A stretch of 64,000 nucleotides of DNA from Gossypium raimondii (lineage: Eukaryota; Streptophyta; Magnoliopsida; Malvales; Malvaceae). The notes beneath the pieces are model-generated. The model made no database searches, was not told the origin of the DNA, and saw only the letters and a list, made by a program, of their open reading frames with translations. The translations under genes and the position numbers were made by a program. Numbering within the stretch: the stretch's first letter is position 1; each line of letters opens with the position of its first letter. This document shows, one piece after another, positions 36,330-47,532 of the stretch. The stretch is from contig NC_068570.1 in NCBI RefSeq assembly GCF_025698545.1, forward strand, positions 58,547,924-58,611,923. The letters are read 5' to 3'.

Positions 36330-38210
36330 GGAATTGTGTACTAGCAATAGGAGGTTAATAGGTAATGAAAGAGTAAATATAGGAGAAAATATCTCCACAA
36401 TACTGCAAAAGAAAGTTCCGCCCAAATACAAGAACCAAGGTATGTTTGCTATTTCCTGTGAGATAGGTAATGTAGGCATTAAGAAAGCCATGTATGATTT
36501 AGGGGCTTCCATTAATCTTATGCCTTATTCTATTTATAAGTTGATTAACGTGGGTCCTTTGAAAAAAATAGGAGTAATAATCCAGCTGGCGGACAGGTCA
36601 GTCATCTGTCTCGAAGGGTTGCTTGAAGACGTTCTTGTTAAAATTAACGAATTAGTTTTTCCTGCAGATTTCTACATTATTAATATGGAGGATAATAACT
36701 CAACTAGTCCGTCTAAAATTTTACTTGGAAAGCCGTTCCTAAGTACCGCAAGCGCAAAAATTGACGTTCAGAGCAAGCCGCCGACGATAGAGTTTGATGG
36801 CAAAATCGTGAAATTTAATGTCTACGAAGCTATGGGTCATTCTAACTCACGATCAAATATTTCTAATATCGATGTTATAGATTGTTTAACTCAAACTTAT
36901 TCTGAATATCATGACTTTGATGAGTTAGAAACTGTTCTTTACAGAAGCATTAACATGGATGTTTTAAATCATCTCGAGGAATTAGCAATTATAGAAGTTC
37001 TGTTACGAGAATTATCAAACATTTGGAGATGCAACCATTGTTGACAAATCGAGGTAACCAATATGAACTATTACCTTCCCAAACTAAAATGTTGTATTCG
37101 GTTTTGCAGCCACCAACCTTAGAGCTTAAAGTATTATCGGACCACCTTAAGTACGTCTTTTTTGGAGAGAATGACATTTTACCGGTGATAGTGTTAAACA
37201 AACTAACCAAAGATGAGGAGAAAAGTCTAGTTTGAGTTTTGGTGGATTATAAGAAAGCTATTGGTTGGACAATAGCTGACATAAAAGGGCTAAGTCCATC
37301 TACTTGTATGCATAAAATTTCCATCGAAGATAACATGAAACCAAAGAGAGATGTTCAATTGCGTCTTAATCCACCCATGATGGAGGTAGTAAAGAAGGAG
37401 ATCTAGAAAATATTAGATGCTGGAATGATATACCCAATTTCTAACAATGATTGGGTTAGCCCAGTTCATGTCTTGCCCAAGAAAACTGGCGTGACAGTCG
37501 TGAACAACTCGTCAGGAGAGCTGGTTCCTACTCGAGTCCAGAATGGATGGAGGGTTTGCGTCGATTACAGTAAGTTGAATGCAGCTACCCGGAAAGACCA
37601 TTTTCCACTTCCCTTCATCGATCAAATGCTCGAGTGATTAGCTGGTAAGACTCATTATTGTTGTCTCGATGGGTACTTGGGATTTTTCCAAATTTCGGTG
37701 GCACCAGATGATCAAGACAAAACAACTTTCACATGCCCCTGTAGAACGTTTGGATATAGACGAATGCCGTTTGAACTCTGTAATGCTCCGGCTACTTTCC
37801 AGAGGTGCATGGTGAGCATACTCTCCGATTATGTCGAGAAAATCATTGAAATCTTCATGGATGACTTCACGGTGTACGAATTTTACAGACAATTCATAAA
37901 AGACTTCTTGAAGATTGCGCAATCGCTTTGTAGTCTATTACAAAAGGATAAAGAATTTAAATAACAGGTCATCGAGCTAACGACGTTGAACAAAGTACTG
38001 TTAGGAGGCAACCCAAATTTTCCCTTTATGCAAATAAAATTTTTAGTAAAACGGAAAATGAAAATGCATGTCGAGGATCAGTTCTGTCTAAGGAAAGACT
38101 TGGTACTTAAGAATGTCCATTATGACTCACCTTTCTTTCCTGGGAACTTACTTGGTGCATTTATCACGACTATTTTACTAAATCTCGTAATCTTGGTTTT
38201 TAAATAATTT
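36330..38210 (+). pseudogene. pol of the Athila-like element: protease and partial reverse transcriptase
   Basis: An aspartic protease with the Athila-style active site YDLGASINLMP at about 36490-36525 occupies 36334-37044. RT follows: IYPISNNDWVSPVHVLPKK (37428), GWRVCVDYSKLN (37548) and the catalytic FMDD (37853-37864). A stop follows the DQMLE motif at 37635. Right after FMDDFTVY the frame jumps to FYRQFIKDF, so about 200 bp of the RT connection region is deleted. RNase H and integrase are absent. Confidence 0.8.
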
Positions 38211-40280
38211 ATTTCTCGAGTTTATAGCTTAGCTAATAAATTCGAGAAATAAAAAAAATAAACATTTTAATTTTAATTTTTATTTATTTATTTTTATTTT
38301 TATTTTGCAGGGAGACATTCCAAGACAAAATTAAACCCCCCATGACAACCCACAAAATTCCTTTAGTTTCAGCCAAAGCCCAATTCACCTACCCACCATT
38401 TAACACCGCAGACATACATGCGGGGCAACCCTCCACGACGTTGAAATACATGGGGAGTTTTTTTTCTTTTCCCTACTTACTTTTACTTTTTATGCTTTAA
38501 ATAATTTAAATTATATTGGGACAATGTAAAATAAGTAGGGGGAGGGGAATAAATATCAGTTCTATTTTGCTTATCTTTGTCGCTGTTTTTGCATGTTTTT
38601 CGTGAAAGGTAAAATTTTTTCTTTTGATAAATTAGCATGATACACTTATGGTTTGACATATTTAGCTGTTTAGTTCTTTACACATAAACTTTTCAATAGC
38701 CTAGACTTAGTGGTAAGAATTTTTAGTTTGCTTGATTGCCTACCTTATGTCACATGTTAATTTTTCTGCCTTCTCTTAAAAAAAACAAATAAATAATAAT
38801 AATCCTCTGATACGAATGTTAAGAGTGAAAATTAGGGTTGAACACCGGACCGAGTAACCGAAATGTGGTGCTTGGGCTGTCATTACATCTCGCGTAAAAA
38901 GTTTCGTGTGACTGTCTAATTTCTTTGCACTCACTCCACTAACAAGCTATCACGAGTAGGGCAAAATAACCCACTTAGAGACATCCGAATCAAGTAATCG
39001 GAACATGGTGCTTGGGTTGTCATCATGTCTCACGTAAAAAAAATTCGAAGATGTCCTAAGTACACAAAAAAATTTATTATTATTATTATTATTATTATAA
39101 ATAAATGAAAGGTAGGTCTATCAAGCTCTAATAAATTCTGAAATATATTTACTTATTTCTTAGGCTAGACTATTTGAGATGTTAATATGTAAGGACTAAA
39201 TTGTTGAATTGTGCAAACCATGGGGGTCAAATCCTATTAGGGAGGAAATTTTTCCTTTTACAGATACATACAAAATGCTCGAGGACTATCATGAACTAAT
39301 TAAGTACGGGGATTTGATTAAATGCTAAAATTACATATTTTGTGTAATTAAATTGGTTAATTTATGAGAGTGCACCACTAATTTTTCAACTTTATATTGA
39401 ATTTTGTGCAGGGATGCAATTTGAGGCTAAATAGAAGAAAAAGATAACAATTGGGCTAGACTGAAGAAAGGAGCAAACAAGGCGGGCCAAAGCAGAATTT
39501 TTCCAAGATTTAATTAGCTGAAATTCTATGTTGACCTAGTGGGAGATTATGTAGGGATTTTTTTATATGATGGAATATTTTTCCTTGATTTTCGATGGCT
39601 AGTGGCTCTTAATTTAGCAAAGCCACTAGTATAAATAGGGGCTACTATGTTCATTCATTCATCAAGTCTTTCATCAAGTGTTTTTTTATCAAGTTCCTAA
39701 TCAAGTTTTCATCTTTGGAATACAATTCCTCCTTCCTTCTCACGAAGCTATTTGTTATTTTTGGGTTTTTTTCTTTCAATTTATTAATTTCTAGTTTGTC
39801 ACCAACTTAAACCATTTACAATTTTATTTTTCATTTCCAGTAGCTAAACCATCCCACTCTAATACACTACCAAAATTTCAGCCCCCATACTTAAACACGC
39901 CACCCATTCTTTTTACCCATTTTAACCTTATTTAATTTATCTAACTCCATTATGCCCCAAACCTTAGTTAACTAAAACCCATTTTAGCTTTAGGTCGGTG
40001 TTAGCTTCATCAAGACCCGTGAGTTACGAACCCGAGTAATTTAACTCCTAAATTCCAGTACTTATTATTTCTCCGGATTAAGAGTATGATTTTGTCAACT
40101 CACAAATTCAAATCATCACTAAGTCAAAAAAGACGTCGTTTGAGTTAGTGTGGTTAGACGTACAGTTGGAAATTCAAAAGGATCGATTGTCTAATTGGTT
40201 TTCTGTGAACACATTGGCGTGTCAAGTGGGGATTGTTGTTTGGTTCCGTCAAGGGAAGTAGTAACCGAATTTAAATGTCC

Positions 40281-43250
40281 TGTAACAACCCGGTTTTGAC
40301 TCTAATCGGACATAGTGGTTTCGGGACCACAAGTCCGAGTCAAAAAATATTTTAATATTATTTTGTGTGTTTATTATGTGTGAATTTAATTGTGTGAAAT
40401 TTTCGTGTTTTAATTTTGTCATTTGAGTGTCCGATTAAATAAAAGGATTAAATCGCTTAAAATAAAAATTTAGGGGTTAAATCTAAAAGTACCTAATTGT
40501 TGTTGTCTTTTTAAAATGGGGGATTAATGATGCAATTAGACTAAAACATAGATAGTGGGTGGCAAAGGACTAATATAACCTTATTATATATGTTTTGTTT
40601 ATTAATTATTAAAGGTTAAATAAGTAAATTAATAAATAATGTATAGTATAATAAAACAAAACATAAAACAAGCCATTATCATCTCTTTTGTTGGCCGAAT
40701 GTTGCAAAGAAAGAAAACATCCATGGCATTTAGGGTTTCGGCACTTTACTAACTTGATTAAGGTATGAAATTGTTTCGGTTTTTGATAATTTTTACGTTT
40801 TTGAGATCGTTGCTTTGAATACTTCAAAACCCATGTATTAATTTCGCAAAATTGTTGATGATTTTGAAATGTGCCATTGATGGATGTTTGAGTTTTGTCA
40901 TGTTAGTTGATGAAATATGAAATATATGTGTTAGATTAACATGTTTTGTCTTTAAATTTTTAGTGAATTTGAGTAATTAGAGTTAAATTGTGAAAATAAA
41001 TTTTGAAGGACTAAAATATGAAATAAATGCAATGTGTGGACTTGTATGAGAACCATGAATATTCGGCTCTTGTGTGGTATAGGCAAATTTTGTGTATTTT
41101 GTGTTTTGTGCAAAAGGACTAAATTGCAAAAGTGCAAAATGTTAGGGAAAATGGTAATTTTCCATTTATGTATTTTGAACTTAATTGAATGTTTTGATGA
41201 ATAAAAGGTTAAATTTGATTATGTTTAGATCAAGAAACGAAGAAAAGCGAATTTGGATCGGGGAAAAGCGAAAGTAATCGAATAGTCGATCGTGTCCGTG
41301 ATATCAAAGTAAGTCTATTAGCAATTAAAATTTATTATGTTAATATTTATTCATGTATACTAATTGTATTTGGAGTTGAGCTATAATTAAAAGTATATTG
41401 ATTGAGTAAATTTTGAAGTATGGATGATATTTATATATATATAGAATGTTCGAATATAAAAGTATAATCTTGTATAGATTTATGGGTTGAAATAAAGGTA
41501 AGAAATGTATAAGAGTATAGTTGATATTCGAATAAGCATGTATATATATATGTATATATATAATGCTAGAATATATATATATATATATATATAAAAGTTA
41601 TTGAAATTAGTTAAAGTATGAATATTGCATAGGTATAAATTCTTGATTTTAATTAAAGAATTGTATAATATATATATATATATATATATGGTGCGAATAT
41701 ATATATATATATATATATGTAGGCATATATATGTATAAACTCTTGGATTTATTTGAAGTTATGTAACCCATAATTGTAAGAGAAGTTTTAAATAGATATG
41801 TACATGTGAATTATAATTTATATATATATGCTATATTTGAATAAGCATGCTTACATATATGTATATGTTCTTATAATGAATTTTAAGTATGAGTGTTATA
41901 TATATATATAAATATAAATGTACATCTATTATATATTTGATGAGCTAAAATTTAAAAGTATATGTATTGAAATTAGGTATGGAATTATATATTGATATAC
42001 ATGGTTGATTGTATATATATATATATAGGTTTAAGATTTGCATTGAATTAAAAGTATAAATTTTAAATGCTTGCATGATTCAAACATGGACTACCAATTT
42101 TCTTGAGATAGAGTTGAGATTGTGAATTATATATAAATGTTATGAATGTATGTTGCTATTAAGAAATATCGAGAAATCATCCTTGTATCTGTGAAATTGA
42201 GATTTTCAGGCTAAGCGCCTAGCAGGCTATGTGCCGGTGATTTGAATCGGGTTATAAACCTAGCAGGCTACGTGCCGGTGATTTGAATCGGGTTATAAAC
42301 CTAGCAGGCTACGTGCCGGTGATTTGAATCGGGTTATAAACCTAGCGAGCTACGTCTTGGGTGATCTGAATCAAGCTATAAGTCTAGCAGTCTATGTGCC
42401 GTTGAATCTGCTTTTAATTAAGTGATTGTATACATTGAATATATATATGTATATGATTTGGTTATTTATATTGGATTAATATATGAACATCTTGCTATGT
42501 TTTTGAAGAGCATTTAAAAGCTCGAATCTTTGTGTCAGTAAGTATATATATATATCTATGCGTTGGCATATGTGAACTAAAGTATATATACATATATGTG
42601 TGCATTCGCAAGTGTGGCCGATAAGTATATTTGGAATATATATATATATATGCAATTAATGATGATGTATATAACTTAATTTTATGTATATAATGATAAT
42701 ACAAGTGATCGTTAATATGTATTTTGGATATGCTATAAACTTCTGAGTTTTAGAAGCTTACTTTGATTGTTTTTGTTTATTTGTTTATAGATTTTGGAGA
42801 CGCGTTACGAGTTCGGGATCGTCAACAGTCTATCACACTATCGACCGTTCTTGGTATTTTGTATATTTTGAACTCGAACCTATGGCATGTATAGTCTAGT
42901 TAATATGTTTAAATTATTTTTTATATGTAAATATGAGCCATGCGAAAATGGCTTGTCTCTTTTGGTTTTGAATTTGGTATTAAAGAATATGTTTTAATGG
43001 TCTATTTCTTATACTTAATTTGGTTTAGTTAAAAATGGCTTGATCATTAGGTTTAAATTTAGTTTTATATATATTCTAGGTTGAATGTTCAATGTGATTG
43101 ATTTAAATGATTCGACTATGGCATAGGTCTATTTGTATAAATGATAATTAGTATGATTGATAGCTTGATTATATTTCTTGATTGGCTGTGTTTGTTCGGT
43201 AATGCCTTGTAATCCTAATACGGCAACGTATACGGGTTAGGGGTGTTACA
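40281..43250. mobile_element. Nested solo LTR (gypsy type), 2.97 kb, TSD TGTCC
   Basis: TGTAACAACCC ... AGGGGTGTTACA with TGTCC on both sides (40276-40280, 43251-43255). There is no internal gag-pol. Ends share TGTAAC...GGGTGTTACA with the solo LTR at 15747-18524, implying related families. The interior is very AT-rich with many (TA)n runs (41550-41730, 42010-42030, 42540-42650) and a 41-bp tandem repeat. Confidence 0.93.
42208..42405. repeat. 41-bp tandem repeat within the nested solo LTR
   Basis: About four and a half copies of a unit beginning CCTAGCAGGCTACGTGCCGG and continuing TGATTTGAATCGGGTTATAA. The first three are nearly identical and the last two diverge. It is GC-richer than the surrounding LTR. 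Confidence 0.9.
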
Positions 43251-43781
43251 TGTCCCACGCGGATTGAGGGCATTAGTTCGAGCTAGGCTCTTCTAGAACG
43301 CAAAGCTACCGGAGTTCTAAATCACGAACGTTTCATTGGTTGTTCGATCGGTAAGGGTTAGTTATTGGACGTTCCATAACTAATTTACACAAGGAAGAGT
43401 TGGTGTCTGAGGCATCCTTGGTAGCTATAACTAGCTTATTGGAAAAGAGGAGTTAATCTAATTTCAAGGATCGATTCAAAGACGAAGAAATACCAGTGTC
43501 TGAAGCTGGGCTAAGTTTAATTAATTTTCCTTCAAATTTATTTAACTGTTTTTATTATTTTGTCTTTAGCTTTTACTTTTTACGCATTTCATTTATTTAT
43601 TTCAGGTTTCAAATTTTATCCTCCCGAACCTCTTGGGTACGACAACTGCCCCGACATAAATCTGGTCAAGAGAGTAACAATTTGCAGTAAACTCAGTCTC
43701 TGAGAGATCGACCCTACTCCCTATACTGCTTAAATTTACAAATTAGGCGTAGGATTATATTGGTCGAATCGACACCCACCA

Positions 43782-44403
43782 ATGTTGGACTTGAGTTATA
43801 TGCGCAATCTCAGAAAAATCCCACAACATTTGATATCTAGTTTTTCCAAGTTGTAGGTATTCAGATTGTGGTTGCCTGGAATTCAACTTTATCCTAATGA
43901 AAAAAATGCTTTGAATAGGGGTAATGAGAAACTTATAGAGGAGTTGCAAGATTTGCGATGTTTGAATATACTAACGATAATGATACACAACATATTTTCT
44001 CTAGAAAGATTCCTGAGCTTTAACTTGTTACAATGTGGGCTACTTTGTAATTTTAAAGAATCAAAAGTGTTTAATGTTTTATGCTTAGAAAAGTTGGAGA
44101 GTCTAGAGACTCTCCGCTTCGACTTTGGTGGAAGCATGGAGGAGATAAAAATGGAAAAGTTTCATACTTGGGTTTCTTCAAGTATTAAACATACATCATG
44201 CATTCACACATTGAGCAAAGTTACAATTGCAGGAGGTAACAAATTGAGAGACATGACTTGGCTGATTCTTGCTCCAAATTTAAGAACCCTTTCTATATTT
44301 GAGTGTGCAAAAATGGAAGAAATATTGAGTGAAGGAAAACTTGGTGAAGTTGTAGTGTGCTTGGAATTCCATAACCTTAACCATTTCTGAAACTTGAATC
44401 ACT
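43782..44403 (+). pseudogene. CNL-2 pseudogene, 3' part
   Basis: Continuation of CNL-2 LRRs after the retroelement, starting at the duplicated ATGTT. There is a TAG at about 43854, then a frame with SLERFLSFNLLQC, SKVFNVLCLEKLESLETLRF and MEEILSEGKLGE. Homology with CNL-3 ends abruptly at 44403 (AACTTGAATCACT), so the last ~270 bp of the gene is lost. Confidence 0.9.
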
Positions 44404-44739
44404 GCCCTCATTTGAGCTAGTCCCCATTTTAACCCGTAACACCAATTCAGCTAGAGTTTTAAAAATAGTATAGATTAATTTTGATATTAACATAATTTTT
44501 TGATGTGAGTTCAAGCGTGGTGAAACATATTTATCTTCTTATTTAAAGGTTGAAGAAGACTTACAATAGATCTAAGTATTATATAAAAAAATTACAAATA
44601 AAGAAAGTAAAGGTTTATTATTATTATTTTTTCTAATTTTAACACAGACTAGCAAGTGATTCATAATGTTGTAACTTGATTGGGAGGTTCCATACCTTTT
44701 TATAGAATAATATTCTAGTTTAACACATACAGACAATAT

Positions 44740-44939
44740 TGTTAGACTTTTTCAATAGTCCTGGTCTACAGGCAGTAGTTGTTTTGAATAAGTTGTTAAA
44801 CCTTCCATTATTTTAGGAGTTAGTTTTGCTTGTTACGTTAATTGTATAGCCTATTTAAAGAGGCTATTTGTTCCCTAAATTATGAGTAAAAATATATTCT
44901 TCCCAAAATTATTTTCTTTGATCTGCTGCTCACACAACA
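44740..44939. mobile_element. Possible small solo LTR, TSD AATAT
   Basis: TGTTAGACTTTTTCAATAG ... GCTCACACAACA, 200 bp, flanked by AATAT on both sides (44735-44739, 44940-44944). TG...CA ends, a TATTTAAA motif and the 5-bp duplication fit a short copia-type LTR. It is not the family found in the other CNL copies. Confidence 0.5.
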
Positions 44940-45223
44940 AATATTCTGTATGCTGTAAATTATTGATTTATTGAGTAGAAGTACTATTGTTCTTATTCGA
45001 GGCCTGCTATTTAATTAATTGTTTGTTATTGTTATCGCAAAAGAATGTTGATATTGTTGTGTCATCCCCTCGTCAGGCCAAAAATCCAAGAAAATAGTTT
45101 CTCTTCATCACTCAACCAATGAAAATTTATTGTAAAAGATTATTAGGTTCACAAATGAGGTAATAGAAACATTTATCGATCACAGACAAGACAATTACAA
45201 CATTATGTTACAATGAAAGTCAA

Positions 45224-46208
45224 TCAAACACGAAAAAGTTGAACATCCTTAGCCTTCAAAGGAGCATAGTCTCCCAGCATATAAACTTCCAGGTGATCCG
45301 ACAAGGCAGATTTGTCGATGTTTTCGTGGTGGTACGATTTGCAGACAAAGTAAACCACTGTCTGGATGACTAATTGGAAGAGAATCCCCGTGGAAAGCAA
45401 CAAGAAACAAATGATTGCATACACAACCCTGTTAGCCATGCCCATGTCGGTTCCTTCCACAACCAGCCTCTTGAATGCCATATGGTTTAACCCCATCGCC
45501 GGTTGCAGGATAAAAAACACGGCTATCGCCAACCCTAGCTTTCCTTTGATGAGGTTTTTGCTCTTCACCATGGCTGCAAACCCATATGTCTCTTCTAAAA
45601 CAGATACAGTGGTGGCCAAGTGCCAGATTGTGGCCAAATAGAAGAGCCCCGAGGTGAACAAAACCACTAAAACGGCTAACACTGCAACACCCATAACGTG
45701 CATTTGTCCCACTGAAACTGCCCAAATAATCAAGACAAGGGCAGCTACAACGAGATAGAGAAAAATGACAAAAAAAATACTCAAGAAAGTAACAAGCAGC
45801 CTCTTCCAGACCTTGGGAACAACGCTTATGATTGTCTTGAACGTGAGTTCCCGGGCTGCATGTATGCAGGCGATGGTGTAAACAACTGCAGCAGTTGAAA
45901 GAAGCGAAAAGATGAAAAACAAAGTGAAGTAGACAAAGTTGAAAAGCAAAAAGTAAAGGGCTTCATGGGAGATAAGGTTAGATGAATTCTCGAATTCGGC
46001 AGCGTCTGATCGAATACGATCAAGTTGTAATTTGCTTGAGAATAGACTTGAAACTTGCACGTGAACAAGGTAAAATGAAGGATAGAGGAAGGATGAAAGC
46101 TAAAGTGATATTAGTGAAGAGCTTTCTCCATGATGAGATGATTTTGTAGGATTCCTTGAATATGCCAAAGAACCCTAGAAATTGCATCTCTTCTTGCCCT
46201 CTATCCAT
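45224..46208 (-). pseudogene. Multi-pass plant membrane protein, one apparent frameshift
   Basis: Intronless minus-strand gene of about 325 codons. The likely start is the ATG at 46208 (MDRGQEEMQFLGFFGIFKES). An upstream in-frame ATG at 46331 is unlikely because the TATA-like TTAAATAT (46275-46268) lies between. About six hydrophobic helices follow; the main frame ends AKDVQLFRV at 45224. It resembles a family of uncharacterised, often defence-responsive plant transmembrane proteins; no biochemical role can be given. After LPLSFI the frame shifts at a four-T run (46075-46072 on the minus strand); with three Ts the frame would run on to VQVSSLFSSK. It is therefore either a recent pseudogene or a homopolymer error. 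The rest of the frame is clean, which argues for recent change or error. Confidence 0.75.
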
Positions 46209-46267
46209 GCTCTTCTGTTTTTCTACAGTTACTTCTTTCAATGGATTTTGAGTTGGACAGGGGGGGA

Positions 46268-46275
46268 TATTTAAG
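46268..46275 (-). promoter_or_regulatory. TATA-like box of the membrane protein gene
   Basis: TTAAATAT on the minus strand, about 60 bases before the ATG at 46208. Confidence 0.45.
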
Positions 46276-46331
46276 AAGGGGGGAGATGAGATGGGAAGAT
46301 TATAGGAAGCTGGGTTCCGATTCCTTTCCAT

Positions 46332-47532
46332 AATAAACTAGTAACGGGTCTCCACATTTTGACTTTTCCACATACTATTATTTAAAGGGAGAATTGTGTT
46401 ATGGCCACGTGTAACTGACTATTGCACTTGTCTAATGATTCAACTCACTATTGACTATACCAGCTTTATCGTTTCATCAAAATACCATTTCGTGAGAAAT
46501 ATGATATTATAACAGTGTTTTTATCTTTTTTATATAAATTCTAAAAGAATACATAAATATAAGATTTAAATTTAACTCACTAAAGCCTCACTTTTTAGTT
46601 TTTATATTAACATTTTTGTTATATAAATTTCCCACTTGATAATGGAAGCTTCCTTGTGTGTGTGTGTGTGAATAAATGTTTTAATTAATATAATAATTGA
46701 TTAAACAAAGGAGAGAGTTTCCCATTAGAAAATCCACAAAAGATTCTTTTCCGATACCTTTACTACAGCCCCGCTTTTGTATTAGTTTTATAATATGCTT
46801 AAATTCTACTGGAATTAGTGCTCGTATCTTATTGGGCATCCCAATTAAAAGGGCAAACACGCTTTGCTCTCTTTCCGACAAGTTTTCTCATTTCTTCAAC
46901 TTACCAAATTAACAAGATAAAAAGAAGAAGCGAAAATTCAAAGTTGGTCACCCAACTTTCACAACTTCTTCATTTACAGCATTGAAAAGTAAAAAATTTG
47001 CAAAAAGGGCACTACTGTTACTAACCATTTTCATTTACCGACCTGCCTACCATCATCCCCTTCTTCCTTGATCTTCAAAAATGTTTCCAAAAACTACTAT
47101 TCCAACTCTTTATTCATCCGATTCATCAAAAATTTAGGGTCTCTTCAACCCAAATACACTCACTAGTGACCACCACTCTTCGAAAATTTTCATTCATATC
47201 ATGGGTGTAACATAATTTAGTAAATTGAGTCCTAACTACAATATCGGAGTAGGCATCATTAAAATTTTGTAGGGATTCAGAGTGTATTCCATTCAGCATT
47301 GTTCTGAAATAGTTATGAAGTTGTTTAGTAATTAGTAACAATTTTATACTAAGGACTCAAATAAAATAACACCCTTTAGTGTGATCATATTTCAAATCTA
47401 TAAATTAGAGAAAAACAAGAAACTGATTAGTTCTTGTAAAAATCAATTTGTGAAATCAAAATGGAGAGAGAGTAGTTTTTGTTGAACTATCTTGAAGAAA
47501 TGAGGGTGATGAAGAGAAACTATTTTCTTGGA
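46332..47532. other. Intergenic between membrane gene and CNL-3
   Basis: No gene recognised. A (GT)n tract lies at about 46657-46671. Short ORFs on both strands at 46681-46912 overlap and look like chance. CNL homology starts abruptly at 47533. Confidence 0.5.

Larger units (their letters stand above)
32761..43781 (+). mobile_element. Athila-like Ty3/gypsy element inserted in CNL-2, TSD ATGTT
   Basis: LTRs of 1,491 bp (32761-34251) and 1,492 bp once a nested insertion is discounted (39315-43781) both start TGATTAAATGCTAAA and end ACCCACCA. Identical ATGTT target duplications lie at 32756-32760 and 43782-43786. Next to the 5' LTR is a primer-binding site for tRNA-Asp, typical of the Athila/Tat lineages. 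Internal order is gag, protease, then RT; RNase H and integrase are missing and stops are common, so it is a deleted, dead copy. Part of 38440-39314 is a non-coding tail with two related ~60-bp units (GGTGCTTGGGCTGTCAT / GGTGCTTGGGTTGTCAT) and an (ATT)n run. Confidence 0.93.
39315..43781 (+). repeat. 3' LTR of the Athila-like element, split by a solo LTR
   Basis: The segments 39315-40280 and 43256-43781 together align end to end with the 5' LTR. The break at AAATGTCC/CACGC is intact in the 5' LTR (33726), so the empty insertion site is visible within the same element. Confidence 0.93.

Noticed and set aside
42208-42405. Regular GC-rich repeats that might look like a CRISPR array.
   Set aside because: The units are contiguous tandem repeats without unique spacers, inside a plant LTR.
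42495-42704. A Tyr/Ile-rich minus-strand ORF.
   Set aside because: It is a translation of (TA)n-rich LTR DNA.
46020-46331. An alternative start at 46331 giving a 41-residue longer N-terminus for the membrane protein.
   Set aside because: A TATA-like box lies inside that stretch and the family-like N-terminus (QFLGFFGIF) starts just after the ATG at 46208.
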